Origin: CAVTWS01 sp963738445
GTDB taxonomy: Bacteria > Actinomycetota > Acidimicrobiia > Acidimicrobiales > SHLQ01
Length of the DNA: 64,000 nucleotides
Reading direction: 5' to 3'
Assembly: GCA_963738445.1 (NCBI GenBank)
Contig: CAVTWS010000006.1
Location: 248,001-312,000, forward strand
This document shows positions 46,755 through 55,871 of the stretch, piece after piece. How positions within the stretch are numbered: the first letter of the stretch is position 1; every line of letters starts with the position of its first letter. Both the position numbers and the translations under genes were made by a program. Under the pieces are notes generated by a model. The model was given only the letters and a program-made list of their open reading frames with translations, did not search any database and had not been told where the DNA came from.

Positions 46755-48201
46755 TCAGTCCTCGGAAGCGGCGATGGCGGCTTCGATGGCTTCCACGATC
46801 CGGCGTTCACCACGCAGCGGATGTCCTCACCCAGGCGGCCCCGCTTGCCCACCGTGTTCATGACCTCCCGCAGCAGGTCCTCGTCGGTCAGGTTGTCGAC
46901 GTCGGCGCCCGGGTTGCGGGGCCCGAGTGAGGGGCGCGCCGTCGCTGTCGTCGGCCTCCGTCTCCACGTCGCACCCGGCGATCCAGTCGAAGATCAGCTT
47001 CGACACCACCGTGTTCGAGCACACCACGATCATCACCGGCGGCGGTTCGCCCAGCGGCGCGAGGGTCTCCTCCCAGCGCCGATGGGCGGCGGCGTAGCTC
47101 CGGTAGAGGCTGCGCAGCGCGCCTTCCAGCGTGTCGGGCATGACCCACGGCTCGGGGCTCGACCGCTTGCGCTTCGGGAGGCGGGTGCCCACGTGGTCCC
47201 ACAGGCGCAGGTAGGTGACCAGGTTGGAGGTGGCATCGTCGTCGACTGGGATGCGGGGCACCTTCACGATCCCGCTCTCGATGGCGTCCATGAGGGAGAA
47301 GTCGCTCACCACCCACGGGCCGGCCCGACCGCCGAAGCTGCGCAACACCCGCGACACGATCTGGTCGTCGGACTCCACGAACGGATCGACCGACTTGCCG
47401 TAGGTGAGGATCTTGCGGGTGGTGGCCGACACGCCCTGCATCTCCTTGGCGGTACGGGGCAGGAAGGCGTGGTAGTTGGCGATGATGATCTGCGCCTCGA
47501 CCAGCGCCCCCCACAGGTCACCGGGCACCAGGTCACGCTGGCGGTAGTAGTTCTCGGCGTCGTTCGGGAGGATGACCCGCAGCCGATCGCGGATCGTGAT
47601 GCCGGGCGTCACCACCAGGAACCGCTTCGAGAACTTGGCACTGCGCGGCGAGTACACCTTGTTGATCGTCTGCCAGGCAATCAACATCGCCACGACCACC
47701 GTCTTGCCGGAGCCGGTGGCCATCTTGAGCCCGATTCGCGGCAACCCCGCGTTGTGGACGGCATTCTCTTCGGCCAAGCGACGGCCGAAGTCGGGGAAGC
47801 CATGGGAGCCGGCGGTCTCGGTGAGGAAGATCGCCGTCTCGGCCGCCTCCCGCTGGCAGAACATGACCCGGTTCTCCCGCTCCGGGTCGGCCCAGTGGGT
47901 CAGGAGCTTGCGGGTAATCGGCGTGACGCCCGGGTGGCCTCGCCGGCGCCACAGGTCGACCTGGTAGCGGATCTCGTTGATGAGGTCGTTGGGCTCGCGG
48001 CGCTCACCGAGATCGAGGCCGAGATCCTGCTGGCGGCGACCCTTGCGCGGAACGGGCACTGGGATGAACGACTCGCTCGGCCGGCGGCCCGGCAACTCGA
48101 CGCCGGGGCCGGCCATGGGGGCCCAGCTCGAAGTGAGCCTCAGGCGGATCGTACGGGCCGTTGAGGATCGGATTCTCGATTGCCTCGGCCGCCACGGTCA
48201 T
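46755..48201 (-). pseudogene. Type III restriction enzyme Res-like helicase, truncated and frameshifted
   Basis: From ATG 48201 (MTVAAEAIENPILNGPYDPP) the sequence matches the N-terminus of type III Res subunits of the BPTD_3080-type group. One extra base in a G/C run near 48115 shifts into the main part: GRRPSESFIP, LMATGSGKT-like motif I (KMATGSGKTVVVAMLIAW), RFLVVTPGITIRDRL and FANYHAF-type motifs. A further shift near 46900 leads to REVMNTVGKRGRLGEDIRCVVN, where intact proteins (about 900-1000 residues) continue to the rest of the second helicase domain and the PD-(D/E)XK nuclease. Here only about 470 residues remain before a stop at 46755. No methyltransferase gene is present. The system looks inactivated. 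Confidence 0.75.
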
Positions 48202-48302
48202 GGTTGTAGCAGACCGGGCCGCGTCAGGCTCGACCTGTCGACCGGCCGAAGGAGCGCGTCGCCGGCCGCCCCTTACCGGGTCAGCGCAAAATGATCCCTT
48301 CT

Positions 48303-48333
48303 AAGGACGTATTTTCATTCCCCAATAGTCCTT
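48303..48333. promoter_or_regulatory. AT-rich promoter region with AAGGAC/GTCCTT dyad
   Basis: The 154-base gap between the divergent restriction remnant and the DUF4143 gene contains the most AT-rich stretch of the neighbourhood (about 48285-48345). AAGGAC (48303-48308) and GTCCTT (48328-48333) form an inverted repeat 22-53 bases upstream of the GTG. It is a candidate promoter with operator. No -35/-10 pair can be assigned with confidence. Confidence 0.35.
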
Positions 48334-48355
48334 TACTGTCGATAAGCTCGGTGTC

Positions 48356-49591
48356 GTGACGCTCCCGAGATCGCTCGAACCGCTGCTGGTGGCCGCCTCT
48401 CGGACCGTGCCCGTGGTGATCGTCGAGGGTGGTCGGGCCACGGGCAAGTCGACGATGTGCGATCGAGTCATCGCCGCCAACGGTTGGCCCCCACGGGCGG
48501 ACCTGTCCGACCCCGAAACGCTCGCCCTGGTCCAGCTCGATCGTCACCGTTTCCTGTCGAACCAACCGACCCCGTGCGTGATCGACGAGGCCCAGCTCGA
48601 CCCAGACCTCCTGATTGCCGTGAAGCGGGTGGTCGACGGTCGCCCAGGCGCTGGCCAGTTCGTGCTGACCGGCTCGGCCCGGCTGGGCCGCCATCAGTTG
48701 GGTGGGAGCGACCCGCTGGCCGGGCGGGCCGTCCGTCTGCGCCTGTGGTCGATGACCCAACGTGAACTGGCTGGCCTCCCGGCCGACGTCATCGAACGCG
48801 CCTTCCGGGACGGATGGCACGTCGACGTCGACCACGGCATCGGCGGCGCCGCGAACTGGCTCGGCGGCCTCCCGGGCATCTCAGGCGTGATCGACGGGCA
48901 CCTCACCGACAGCTGGGAGCGGGAGGTGGCGAGCTATGTCGAGTCGGTCATCCCCCTCGGTGTGGTGGGCACCCGGGTGGATCACGGTCGACTCCTTCGG
49001 GCGTTCCGCTACCTCGCCGCCAACAGCGGGCAGCTCTACAACGGGTCACGAGCGGCCACCGAGCTCGGGCAGAAGGCATCGACGGTGCAGTCGTACGTCG
49101 ATCACCTCGACGCCGCGTTCCTCGTCCACCGCATCGAGGCCCATCGTCCGTCCGAGCATCGGGTGCTCACGGCACATCCGAGGATCGTGGCGACCGACCC
49201 TGGCCTGGCCACCTGGGCCGGCCGAGCCTGGTCCGGGCCGACTACGGCGGCGTTGCTCGGGTCGCTCACCGAGACCGTCGTCGCCCATTCCGTGCTCGCC
49301 GCGGCCGACGCGGCCGCCGACCGGGTGGTGGTCCGCCACTGGCGTGACAAGCGGAACCAGGCCGAAGTCGACCTGGTCCTGCTCCATCCCGACGGCCGGA
49401 AGGTTCCGATCGAGGTGAAGGCGTCGACGACCGCTGGCCCGGCCGACACCTCCGGCCTGCGGGCTTTCGCCACCGAAGCGGGCGACGCCTGCGAACGAGC
49501 GATCCTGGTCTACGAGGGCGAGCCGGTCCTCGATCTCACCCCCGCGGGCGGGGGTCCCGAAATCCTCGCCGTGCCGAGATCGTTGATCTGA
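48356..49591 (+). CDS. AAA ATPase with C-terminal DUF4143 domain
   Basis: This 411-residue protein starts at GTG 48356. The N-terminal ATPase (AAA_14) has Walker A GGRATGKST (25-33), Walker B PCVIDEAQ and sensor VLTGSARLGR. The C-terminal DUF4143 domain has a winged-helix region (NGSRAATELGQKASTVQSYVDHLDAAFLV) and a PD-(D/E)XK-like end (QAEVDLVLLHPDGRKVPIEVKAS). Such proteins are widespread accessory genes, often in defence or mobile regions, with unproven biochemistry. It is divergent from the broken restriction gene and unrelated to the upstream operons. Confidence 0.88.
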   Translation: MTLPRSLEPLLVAASRTVPVVIVEGGRATGKSTMCDRVIAANGWPPRADLSDPETLALVQLDRHRFLSNQPTPCVIDEAQLDPDLLIAVKRVVDGRPGAGQFVLTGSARLGRHQLGGSDPLAGRAVRLRLWSMTQRELAGLPADVIERAFRDGWHVDVDHGIGGAANWLGGLPGISGVIDGHLTDSWEREVASYVESVIPLGVVGTRVDHGRLLRAFRYLAANSGQLYNGSRAATELGQKASTVQSYVDHLDAAFLVHRIEAHRPSEHRVLTAHPRIVATDPGLATWAGRAWSGPTTAALLGSLTETVVAHSVLAAADAAADRVVVRHWRDKRNQAEVDLVLLHPDGRKVPIEVKASTTAGPADTSGLRAFATEAGDACERAILVYEGEPVLDLTPAGGGPEILAVPRSLI

Positions 49592-49653
49592 GTCAGCGCC
49601 CCCTCGTCGACCGCTCGTCACGATATTTCCGACTATTCCATTGCATGTAGACA

Positions 49654-49669
49654 CCGAACAGGTGTACGA
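49654..49669 (+). promoter_or_regulatory. LexA-like SOS box upstream of the HNH endonuclease gene
   Basis: CCGAAC-AGGT-GTACGA at 49654-49669 matches 10 of 12 bases of the actinobacterial SOS box TCGAAC-N4-GTTCGA and lies 7 bases before the ATG at 49677. In M. tuberculosis several 13E12-family genes, the same family as this one, are LexA-controlled. The site is therefore likely to make this gene DNA-damage inducible. Confidence 0.6.
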
Positions 49670-49676
49670 TGCTCGT

Positions 49677-50915
49677 ATGGCTTCGGACATCCCTGCCGAC
49701 CTCACGACGCTGCTCGATGCCGCAGCCGATTGCCTCGCTCCTGCGGAAGGTGGCATCGACCTGCTCGAGTCGCTGGAGTCGGCCCGCGCCGTGATCGAGC
49801 GGGTGCGGTCCCTTGCGTCGCGCCTGGCGGCGATCGAGGCTCGGGTGGTCGACCAGGTCGACCGTGATGCCCTGTTCCTGGCCGATGGGCACCGCACGGC
49901 TGCGTGCTGGCTCACCCACGCCGCCCGCACCAGCCGCGGTGATGCCGCCGCAGTGGTGGCCACCGCGCGGATGCTGCGCACCTGCGATCGGGTGGCCAAG
50001 GCGTTCTCGATCGGCGAACTGGGCGTCGGTCAGGCCCGGGCCTTGGCTCGGGTCCATCGCAACCCCCGGTGTGGCCACACGCTCAACGAGTACGAGGATC
50101 CCCTGCTGGAGGCCGCGGCTTCGCTTTCGCTCGCCGACTTCGGGACCGTCTGCACGCAGTGGGAGCGCATAGCCGACGAGGATGGCTCGCTCACGGCCCT
50201 GGAGAAGCAGCACCGTGATCGCGGAGCCAAATTCACCCAGCAGGCCGACGGTTCCTGGAAGCTCGAGGGCACCTTCGCCCCGCTGCCGGGCAAAGCCATG
50301 GCCGACATCTTGAGCAAGTACGTCGAGGCCCAGCGTCTGGCCGAGGCTGACGACTTCGACCTGGCCGGGCGCACCTCGGGCCAGCGGGGAGCGGACGCGC
50401 TGTACGCCATCTTCATGGACGCAGCGGCCACACCGCCCGAGGCCCGTCGGCCCGAGCCCTTGGTGAGCCTGGTGGTGAGCGAGGCGCGGGCCGAAGCATG
50501 GCTGGCCCGCACCCCCGATCCCGGCGGCTTGTGCGAGACCATCGACGGCGTGCCGGTCCACCGCTCCGATGCGCTGGCCGCCATCCTGGTCGGTCAGCTC
50601 CGGCGGGTCGTGGTCGATACCGCGGGAGTGGTGATCGATCTCGGCCGCACGAGCCGCCTCTTCCGAGGGGGCGCCCGTGAAGCAGCCATGCTTCAGGGTC
50701 GGGCTCGGTGCACCTGGCTGAGCTGCGGGCGCACCGGCCATACGGTGCAGGTCGACCATACGACCGACTGGCAGCGCGGAGGCTCGACCAGCCCGGATAA
50801 CAACGACCTGTTGTGCGGCTACCACAACCGTCTCAAACAGAAGGGGTTCCGTCTCTGGCGCGACCCTTCCGGCACCTGGCACTTCTACAGACCCGACGGC
50901 CGCGAAATCGAGTGA
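49677..50915 (+). CDS. DUF222 / HNH endonuclease domain protein (13E12 repeat family)
   Basis: This 412-residue protein is of the group common in actinobacteria, often in several copies. It has an N-terminal DUF222 region (about 1-300; GHRTAACWLTHAARTSRGDAAAVVATARML, FAPLPGKAMADILSKYVEAQ) and a C-terminal HNH nuclease fold (CTWLSCGRTGHTVQVDHTTDWQRGGSTSPDNNDLLCGYHNRLK) with the His-Asn-His residues and a Cys pair. ATG 49677 is used, because the LexA-like box occupies the sequence of the upstream alternative TTG. The family may be selfish or SOS-linked. The function of this copy is unknown. Confidence 0.88.
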   Translation: MASDIPADLTTLLDAAADCLAPAEGGIDLLESLESARAVIERVRSLASRLAAIEARVVDQVDRDALFLADGHRTAACWLTHAARTSRGDAAAVVATARMLRTCDRVAKAFSIGELGVGQARALARVHRNPRCGHTLNEYEDPLLEAAASLSLADFGTVCTQWERIADEDGSLTALEKQHRDRGAKFTQQADGSWKLEGTFAPLPGKAMADILSKYVEAQRLAEADDFDLAGRTSGQRGADALYAIFMDAAATPPEARRPEPLVSLVVSEARAEAWLARTPDPGGLCETIDGVPVHRSDALAAILVGQLRRVVVDTAGVVIDLGRTSRLFRGGAREAAMLQGRARCTWLSCGRTGHTVQVDHTTDWQRGGSTSPDNNDLLCGYHNRLKQKGFRLWRDPSGTWHFYRPDGREIE

Positions 50916-51028
50916 CGCGCCGCAGCTTGTCGTCGCCGCGCTGTCCCTCGATGCCGCAGACGATGGGGGTCCCGCACAGACGGTCAAAACCCGGCCGCGA
51001 AGCGCTCTCCGGCAGTACCGTCTCGCCC

Positions 51029-51550
51029 ATGCCGATCGTGCCTGACGACAAGAACTGGACCTGGGTTCTCGAAACGACGTGCCCGGACTGCGGATTCGAC
51101 GCGGTGGCGTTCGATGTCGCCACCACCGGCGCCGCAATCCGCGGCAACGCCGATCAGTGGATCGCCGTTCTCGGCCGACCCGACTCGGCCCGCCGACCGG
51201 ACGACTCCACCTGGTCGCCGCTCGAATACGGCTGCCACGTGCGCGACGTCTACGAGCTGTTCGACACCCGCCTCCGCCTGATGCTCGACCGGAACGATCC
51301 TCAGTTCGCCAACTGGGATCAGGACGTGACGGCCGTCGAGCAGCGCTACGACCTCCAGCAACCCGACATCGTCGGTGCTCAGATCGTCGCCGCGGCGGCC
51401 GTCATCGCCGACCGGTTCGACACCGTGTCCGGTGCCCAGTGGCACCGGACCGGCCGGCGCAGCGACGGCGCCGCCTTCACCGTCGACAGCTTCGCCCGGT
51501 ACCTGCTCCACGACCCGGTTCATCACCTCTGGGACGTCAGCGCCCCCTGA
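51029..51550 (+). CDS. DinB-family protein
   Basis: This 173-residue protein with the DinB four-helix-bundle pattern starts at ATG 51029. It has an N-terminal TWVLETTCPDCGFDAVAFD segment (CxxC), GCHVRDVYELFDTRLRLML and the C-terminal HDPVHHLWDV. These histidine sites match the metal-binding positions of DinB-like proteins, some of which are mycothiol- or bacillithiol-dependent transferases. The substrate and thiol are unknown. It lies 113 bases after the HNH gene and converges on a TetR gene. Confidence 0.8.
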   Translation: MPIVPDDKNWTWVLETTCPDCGFDAVAFDVATTGAAIRGNADQWIAVLGRPDSARRPDDSTWSPLEYGCHVRDVYELFDTRLRLMLDRNDPQFANWDQDVTAVEQRYDLQQPDIVGAQIVAAAAVIADRFDTVSGAQWHRTGRRSDGAAFTVDSFARYLLHDPVHHLWDVSAP

Positions 51551-51560
51551 GGTGATCTGA

Positions 51561-52124
51561 TCAGGCCGCGGCTCGAAGACCGAGGATGACGGCGTCGACG
51601 AGGAACTCGAAGGTCGTCTCGGTCTCGGCGAATGGTGCATCTCGCCGGTGTTCGAGATCGACGAGTCCATGGAGCGCGGCGAGGAACGTGCGCCCGGCGG
51701 CCCGGGCTTCATCCCCTTCCAGGCCATAGGACCGGACGACGGTGGCCACCGCTCGTTGGGCTTGCCGGCCGGCGTGCGCTCGCTCCTCGTGCCCTGGTTC
51801 GGTCGGCGCCATGGCGAGCCGGTACCGGGCCGGGAACGAGCGGCCGTAGTCGAGGTAAGCCGCGGCCATGGCCCGGATGGCGTCATCCCCGCTGCGCCCG
51901 ACTGCGGCGTCGCGGAGATGCTCCCCGAACTCCAACATCGTCTCGGCCGCCAGCAGCTGCCGCAGGCCGGTGAGCCCGTCGACGTGGCTGTACAGCGAGG
52001 GCGCGGCGATGTCGAGCTCGGCGGCGACGGCAGTCAACGTGACGGCATCGGCGCCCTGACGGTCGGCGATAGCGAGCGCCACCCGCACCACCTGCTCTCG
52101 ATCGACACCTCGGCGTCGAGCCAC
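51561..52124 (-). CDS. TetR-family transcriptional regulator
   Basis: This 187-residue TetR protein has an N-terminal helix-turn-helix (VDREQVVRVALAIADRQGADAVTLTAVAAELDIAAPSLYSHVDG, residues 6-50) and a C-terminal TetR_C-type region containing LAALHGLVDLEHR. It starts at GTG 52124 and is divergent from the amidohydrolase gene, sharing a 110-base promoter region, so it probably represses that gene and itself. The ligand is unknown. Confidence 0.88.
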   Translation of the reverse strand: MARRRGVDREQVVRVALAIADRQGADAVTLTAVAAELDIAAPSLYSHVDGLTGLRQLLAAETMLEFGEHLRDAAVGRSGDDAIRAMAAAYLDYGRSFPARYRLAMAPTEPGHEERAHAGRQAQRAVATVVRSYGLEGDEARAAGRTFLAALHGLVDLEHRRDAPFAETETTFEFLVDAVILGLRAAA

Positions 52125-52193
52125 CTCGGACCTCCAGGTCAGCGGTGACGGGCGCCACGACGAGACGCCTAGTCACCATCGGCTTGAGCCTAC

Positions 52194-52226
52194 TATGATT
52201 AGACAGCAACCCGTACCAACCTGGAG
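52194..52226 (+). promoter_or_regulatory. Putative -10 box and ribosome-binding site of the amidohydrolase operon
   Basis: TATGAT (52194-52199) fits a -10 element, and GGAGG (52222-52226) is a strong ribosome-binding site 8 bases before the GTG at 52235, which fixes that start. A -35 element cannot be assigned clearly. Confidence 0.45.
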
Positions 52227-52234
52227 GCCCGGCC

Positions 52235-53437
52235 GTGAGCACACCCACCAGCGAGCGCTACACGATCATCTCGTCCGACTGTCATGCCGGCGGCAACCAC
52301 GCCCAGTACCGCGAGTACCTCGATCGGCCTACCAGGACGAGTTCGACGCGTGGCGGGGCAGGTACAGCAACCCGTTCCGTGACCTGCAAGACGATGGCCG
52401 CACCCGCAACTGGGACGACGATCGGCGCAATGGCGACCTCGATGCCGAAGGCGTCGCCGCGGAGGTCGTCTTCCCCAACACCGTGCCGCCGTTCTTCCCG
52501 ACCGGCGTCGTCATCGCTCCGGCCCCGACCCCGGAGGAACTGCCGCTGCGGCTGGCGGGGATCCGCGCCCACAACCGCTGGCTGGCCGACTTCGTCGCCG
52601 CCTACCCGGATCGGCGATGCGGCCAGGCCCAGATCTTCCTGAACGATGTCGACGAAGCCATCAAGGACGTCCGGTGGTGCAAGGCGCACGGCATCAACGG
52701 AGTGCTGCTGCCCGGCGTCTCCCCCGACACCCCGTGGATCGAGCCGCTGTCATCGCCGGTGTACGACCCGCTCTGGGCGGTGTGCCAGGAGCTCGGCATG
52801 CCGATCACCCACCACGCCGGCGGCTAGGGGATCCCGAAGGTGGCCGACACCCCGATCAAGAACCTGATCTTCGTGATGGAGACCGGCTTCTACGCCAATC
52901 GGGCGTTGTGGCACCTGATCTGGGGCGGGGTGTTCGAACGGTTCCCGGACCTCACGTTGGTGCTCACGGAACAGGGCACGGACTGGATCCTGCCCACGCT
53001 CGACCGCATGGAGGGCTCCTACCGGCAGATGAAGCAGGGTCGGATCGGCGAGCTCGGCGTTCCCGCCGAGGCGGTCGGCTCCTTGTCCCCCAAGGAGATC
53101 TTCAACCGGAACATCTGGGTCGGGTGCGAGCTTCCCGGGCCGGACCGATGCCTCGCGATTCCACGAGATCGGGATCGACAAGATCCTGTGGGGCAGCGAC
53201 TACCCGCACCACGAGGCCACCTCGCCCTACAGCATCGAGTCGCTGCGGCGGTCCTTCGCCGGGTGGACCGAAGCGGATCGCCGCCGGGTCCTGGCCGAGA
53301 ACGCCGCCGAGGTGTACGGGTTCGATCTCGCCCAGCTGGCCCCGCTCGCCGAACGCATCGGCCCGACCGTCGAACAACTCGACACCCCGCTGAGCGAAGT
53401 CCCACCGAAGGCCACCAGTATGGCGTTCTTCAGATAG
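52235..53437 (+). pseudogene. Amidohydrolase-family (TIM-barrel) hydrolase, broken by two frameshifts and one in-frame stop
   Basis: From GTG 52235 (TSERYTIISSDCHAGG) the sequence follows metal-dependent amidohydrolase-2 proteins of about 400 residues. A missing C near 52330 (EYLD then PAYQDEFDAWRG), an in-frame TAG at 52825-52827 (HHAGG-stop-GIP) and an extra G near 53115 (VGC then SFPGRTDASRFHEIGIDKILWGSDYPHHE) interrupt it. The rest ends at 53437. The metal-binding His of SSDCHAGG, HHAGG and the Asp of GSDYPH are all present. The intact residues either side of each break suggest errors more than decay. Substrate unknown. Confidence 0.75.
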
Positions 53438-53525
53438 CCGGCCCCGAGAGGGTCGGCCCGGTTCCGGGCCAGCGGCACAGACGGGTCGGCCCCGAGTGGG
53501 CCAACGGCAACGAGGGGGCCACCAC

Positions 53526-54750
53526 GTGGAATTCGGCGTGTTCATGAACGGCTACATCCCGGGCCCGGCGGCCCACGACCGGGCCTCCGAGCACGAGATG
53601 CTCATGCGGGAGGCCGACTACGTCGATCCACGCCGATCGGCACAACTGGAAGTACGCCTGGTTCGGCGAGCACCACGCCCTGACCGAGTACTCGCCACAT
53701 GTCGGCCCCCGAGGTCGTCATGGGCTACGTCGCCGCTCAGCACCGAACGCATCCACCTCGGCTCGGGCATCACCAGCCTCGTCACCGCCAAGGAGCATCC
53801 GGTTCGCGTTCGCCGAGCGGGCCGCCATGCTGGACCACATCACCGAGGGCCGCTACGAGTTCGGCACCGGCCGGGGCGCAGGGAGCCACGAGGTCGCCAC
53901 CTTCAACGGCACCACGCTCGATCGAGACCAAGGCCATGTGGAACGAGGTCGTCCGCGAGATCCCCCGTATGTGGGAGCCAGCGGGACTACACGTCACGAA
54001 GGGAGCACTTCTCGGTCCCCGCTCCGCACAACGTCCTCCCCAAGCCCTACGGCCAGGGCCACCCGCCGATCTGGGTCGCGTGCGGCAACCCGGGCACGTT
54101 CGCCAAGGCCGGCTCGCTCGGCATCGGCGCCATCGCCTTCAACTTCGAGCCCATCCACAACATGAAGGGCCGCCGTCGACGCCTACAAGGAAGCGAGCCG
54201 AGCACCCGGTCGAGATCGATCGGCCAGTACCAGAACAACAACGTCATGATGACCAACGCGGTCATCTGCCTCGAAGACCGCGACCGGGCCCGCGAGATCG
54301 CCATGACCGCCGGGCCGCGGCTACCTCGTGCACGATGGTCAACCTCTACCACGACACCATGCCCGTCGCCGAGGGCGCCGCCGTCTGGCCGACGCCGCCG
54401 CCCCCGCTCGCTCACGGACGAGCAACCTCGACTACGCTCATCGCCGGCGGGCTACATGCTGTGCGGCAACGCCCGAAGAGGTGTGCGAGCAGGTCGCAGA
54501 CGTACCACGACGTGGGCTGCGACCAGGTCGTGCTTCGGCCTACCCGGCGAGGGCATCGAGCACGACGAGATCCTCGAGATGATCGAGCTCTTCGGCGACC
54601 AGGTGATCCCCGAGCACGACACCGACCCGAGTGCACTCGACCGCCCGCTACCGTGCCACCGGCCAGGCCCGGCATCCCGAGTTCGTCGGGCCCCGACCAT
54701 CGATGACCATCGATGTCATCCCGGAGAACGCGCTGCTCCCGTTGCGCTGA
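53526..54750 (+). pseudogene. Luciferase-like monooxygenase (LLM class flavin oxidoreductase), heavily frameshifted
   Basis: Pieces in successive frames form one bacterial-luciferase-like protein: EFGVFMNGYIPG, WKYAWFGEHHALTEYSHMSAPEVVMG, RIHLGSGITSL, AAMLDHITEGRYEFGTGRG, ETKAMWNEVVREIPRMW, APHNVLPKPYGQGHPPIWVA, IGAIAFNFEPIHNM, FGLPGEGIEHDEILEMIELF and RYRATGQARHPEFVGPR. The joins near 53622, 53694, 53738, 53810, 53920, 53975, 54170 and 54630, and others, are each best explained by one extra base. Such enzymes use reduced flavin from a reductase. It is 88 bases from the amidohydrolase and probably in the same operon. Whether it is an error-ridden consensus or a pseudogene cannot be told here. 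Confidence 0.8.
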
Positions 54751-54773
54751 TCCCGACCCCGGATCCACGAGGC

Positions 54774-55871
54774 TCACCGACCGGGTGGGCGGCGCTCGAA
54801 CCACCGGGCCAGGGCGTCGTGGGGCAGCGCCTCCACGAGGCGACCCCGACCGGTCATCGGTGCGTTGTCGACCAAGGCGTTCAGGACCGCCTCCTCGGTC
54901 GCCTGCACCACCGCCTCGAACAGCGGGTCGATCCGTCCCCAAGGCACGAACACCAACTGGTCCAGCTCCCGGCCCGACCCCGGCAGCCCCATCGCGTCGC
55001 GTGAGAACCCTCCGGGGTTCGCCGTGGACAGGGCGAGCACGATGTCACCGCTGTGGTGGCTTGCGTGCGTGCCGGTGCGGGCCAACCCGAGGGGCGCCCG
55101 GCGGGCCAGGGCGCGGCACTGATCGGGCAGCAGCGGCGCATCGGTGATGACCACGACGATGACCGAACCGGCGCCTTCGGCGGGGTCACCCGGCCGGCGT
55201 CCGAACGTCCATCCTTCGTCGACGAGGATCCGCCCGACCGGGATGCCGTCGACGGTGAGGTTGCGCATGGAGCCGAAGTTCGCCTGCACGAACGCCCCGA
55301 CCGTGTACGTGCGCTCGCCCACGGGCACGACCCGGGACGCGGTGCCGTTGCCGCCCTTGAAGCCGTAGCAGATCATGCCGGTGCCGCCGCCGACAGAACC
55401 CTCCGACATCGGACCGCCACGGGCGCGATCGAGCGCGGCGACGACGTGCTCGGCCGTCACGGTCGGGCGCGAGATGGCGTTCAGGTGCCCGTCCCACGTC
55501 TCGCCGATGATCGGGAGCAGCCAGCTGTCGGTCCCCGGAGAGCGTCGGCGCGTGTCCCATTCGACGACCGCGGCGTGCACGGTCCCGACGGCGTTGGTGT
55601 TGGTGAGGCAGACCGGCCCGGTCATCGTGCCGCTCTCGGCCACCCAGTGGCTACCGGTCAGTTCGCCGTTGCCGTTGAGCGAGAACATCCCGGCCGCGCA
55701 CGGATCGCCGTCGTCGTCCCGGCCCCGCGGATGGATGGCCGTGACCCCGGTCCGGATGTCGTCGCCTTCGACGATCGTGCTGACGCCGACCTCGATGCCG
55801 GTGACATCGGTGAGCGCGTTCATCGGACCGGGCGCACCTTCGACCACGATGCCGAGGTCGCGTGCCCTCAT
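54774..55871 (-). CDS. P1-family peptidase (DmpA-like L-aminopeptidase/D-esterase)
   Basis: This 365-residue N-terminal-nucleophile family peptidase contains NALTDVTGIEVGVSTI, SLNGNGELTGSHWVAESG, LTNTNAVGTVHAAV and VGGGTGMICYGFKGGNGTASR. Members self-cleave before the catalytic Ser and release N-terminal D- or beta-amino acids or D-amides. The candidate nucleophile here is Ser274 in HHSGDIVLALSTANP. The residue before it is His instead of the Gly seen in DmpA, so cleavage should be tested. Its stop region is free, and its start overlaps the stop of the acyl-CoA dehydrogenase (ATGA). Confidence 0.85.
   Translation of the reverse strand: MRARDLGIVVEGAPGPMNALTDVTGIEVGVSTIVEGDDIRTGVTAIHPRGRDDDGDPCAAGMFSLNGNGELTGSHWVAESGTMTGPVCLTNTNAVGTVHAAVVEWDTRRRSPGTDSWLLPIIGETWDGHLNAISRPTVTAEHVVAALDRARGGPMSEGSVGGGTGMICYGFKGGNGTASRVVPVGERTYTVGAFVQANFGSMRNLTVDGIPVGRILVDEGWTFGRRPGDPAEGAGSVIVVVITDAPLLPDQCRALARRAPLGLARTGTHASHHSGDIVLALSTANPGGFSRDAMGLPGSGRELDQLVFVPWGRIDPLFEAVVQATEEAVLNALVDNAPMTGRGRLVEALPHDALARWFERRPPGR

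Noticed and set aside
46518..50915. Prophage or integrative element
   Set aside because: No integrase, phage structural gene, tRNA site or flanking direct repeats are visible; I call it only an accessory stretch.
52825..52827. Pyrrolysine or other recoding of TAG
   Set aside because: The gene also has frameshifts in the same region, and no pyrrolysine genes are present; a sequence error or nonsense mutation is simpler.
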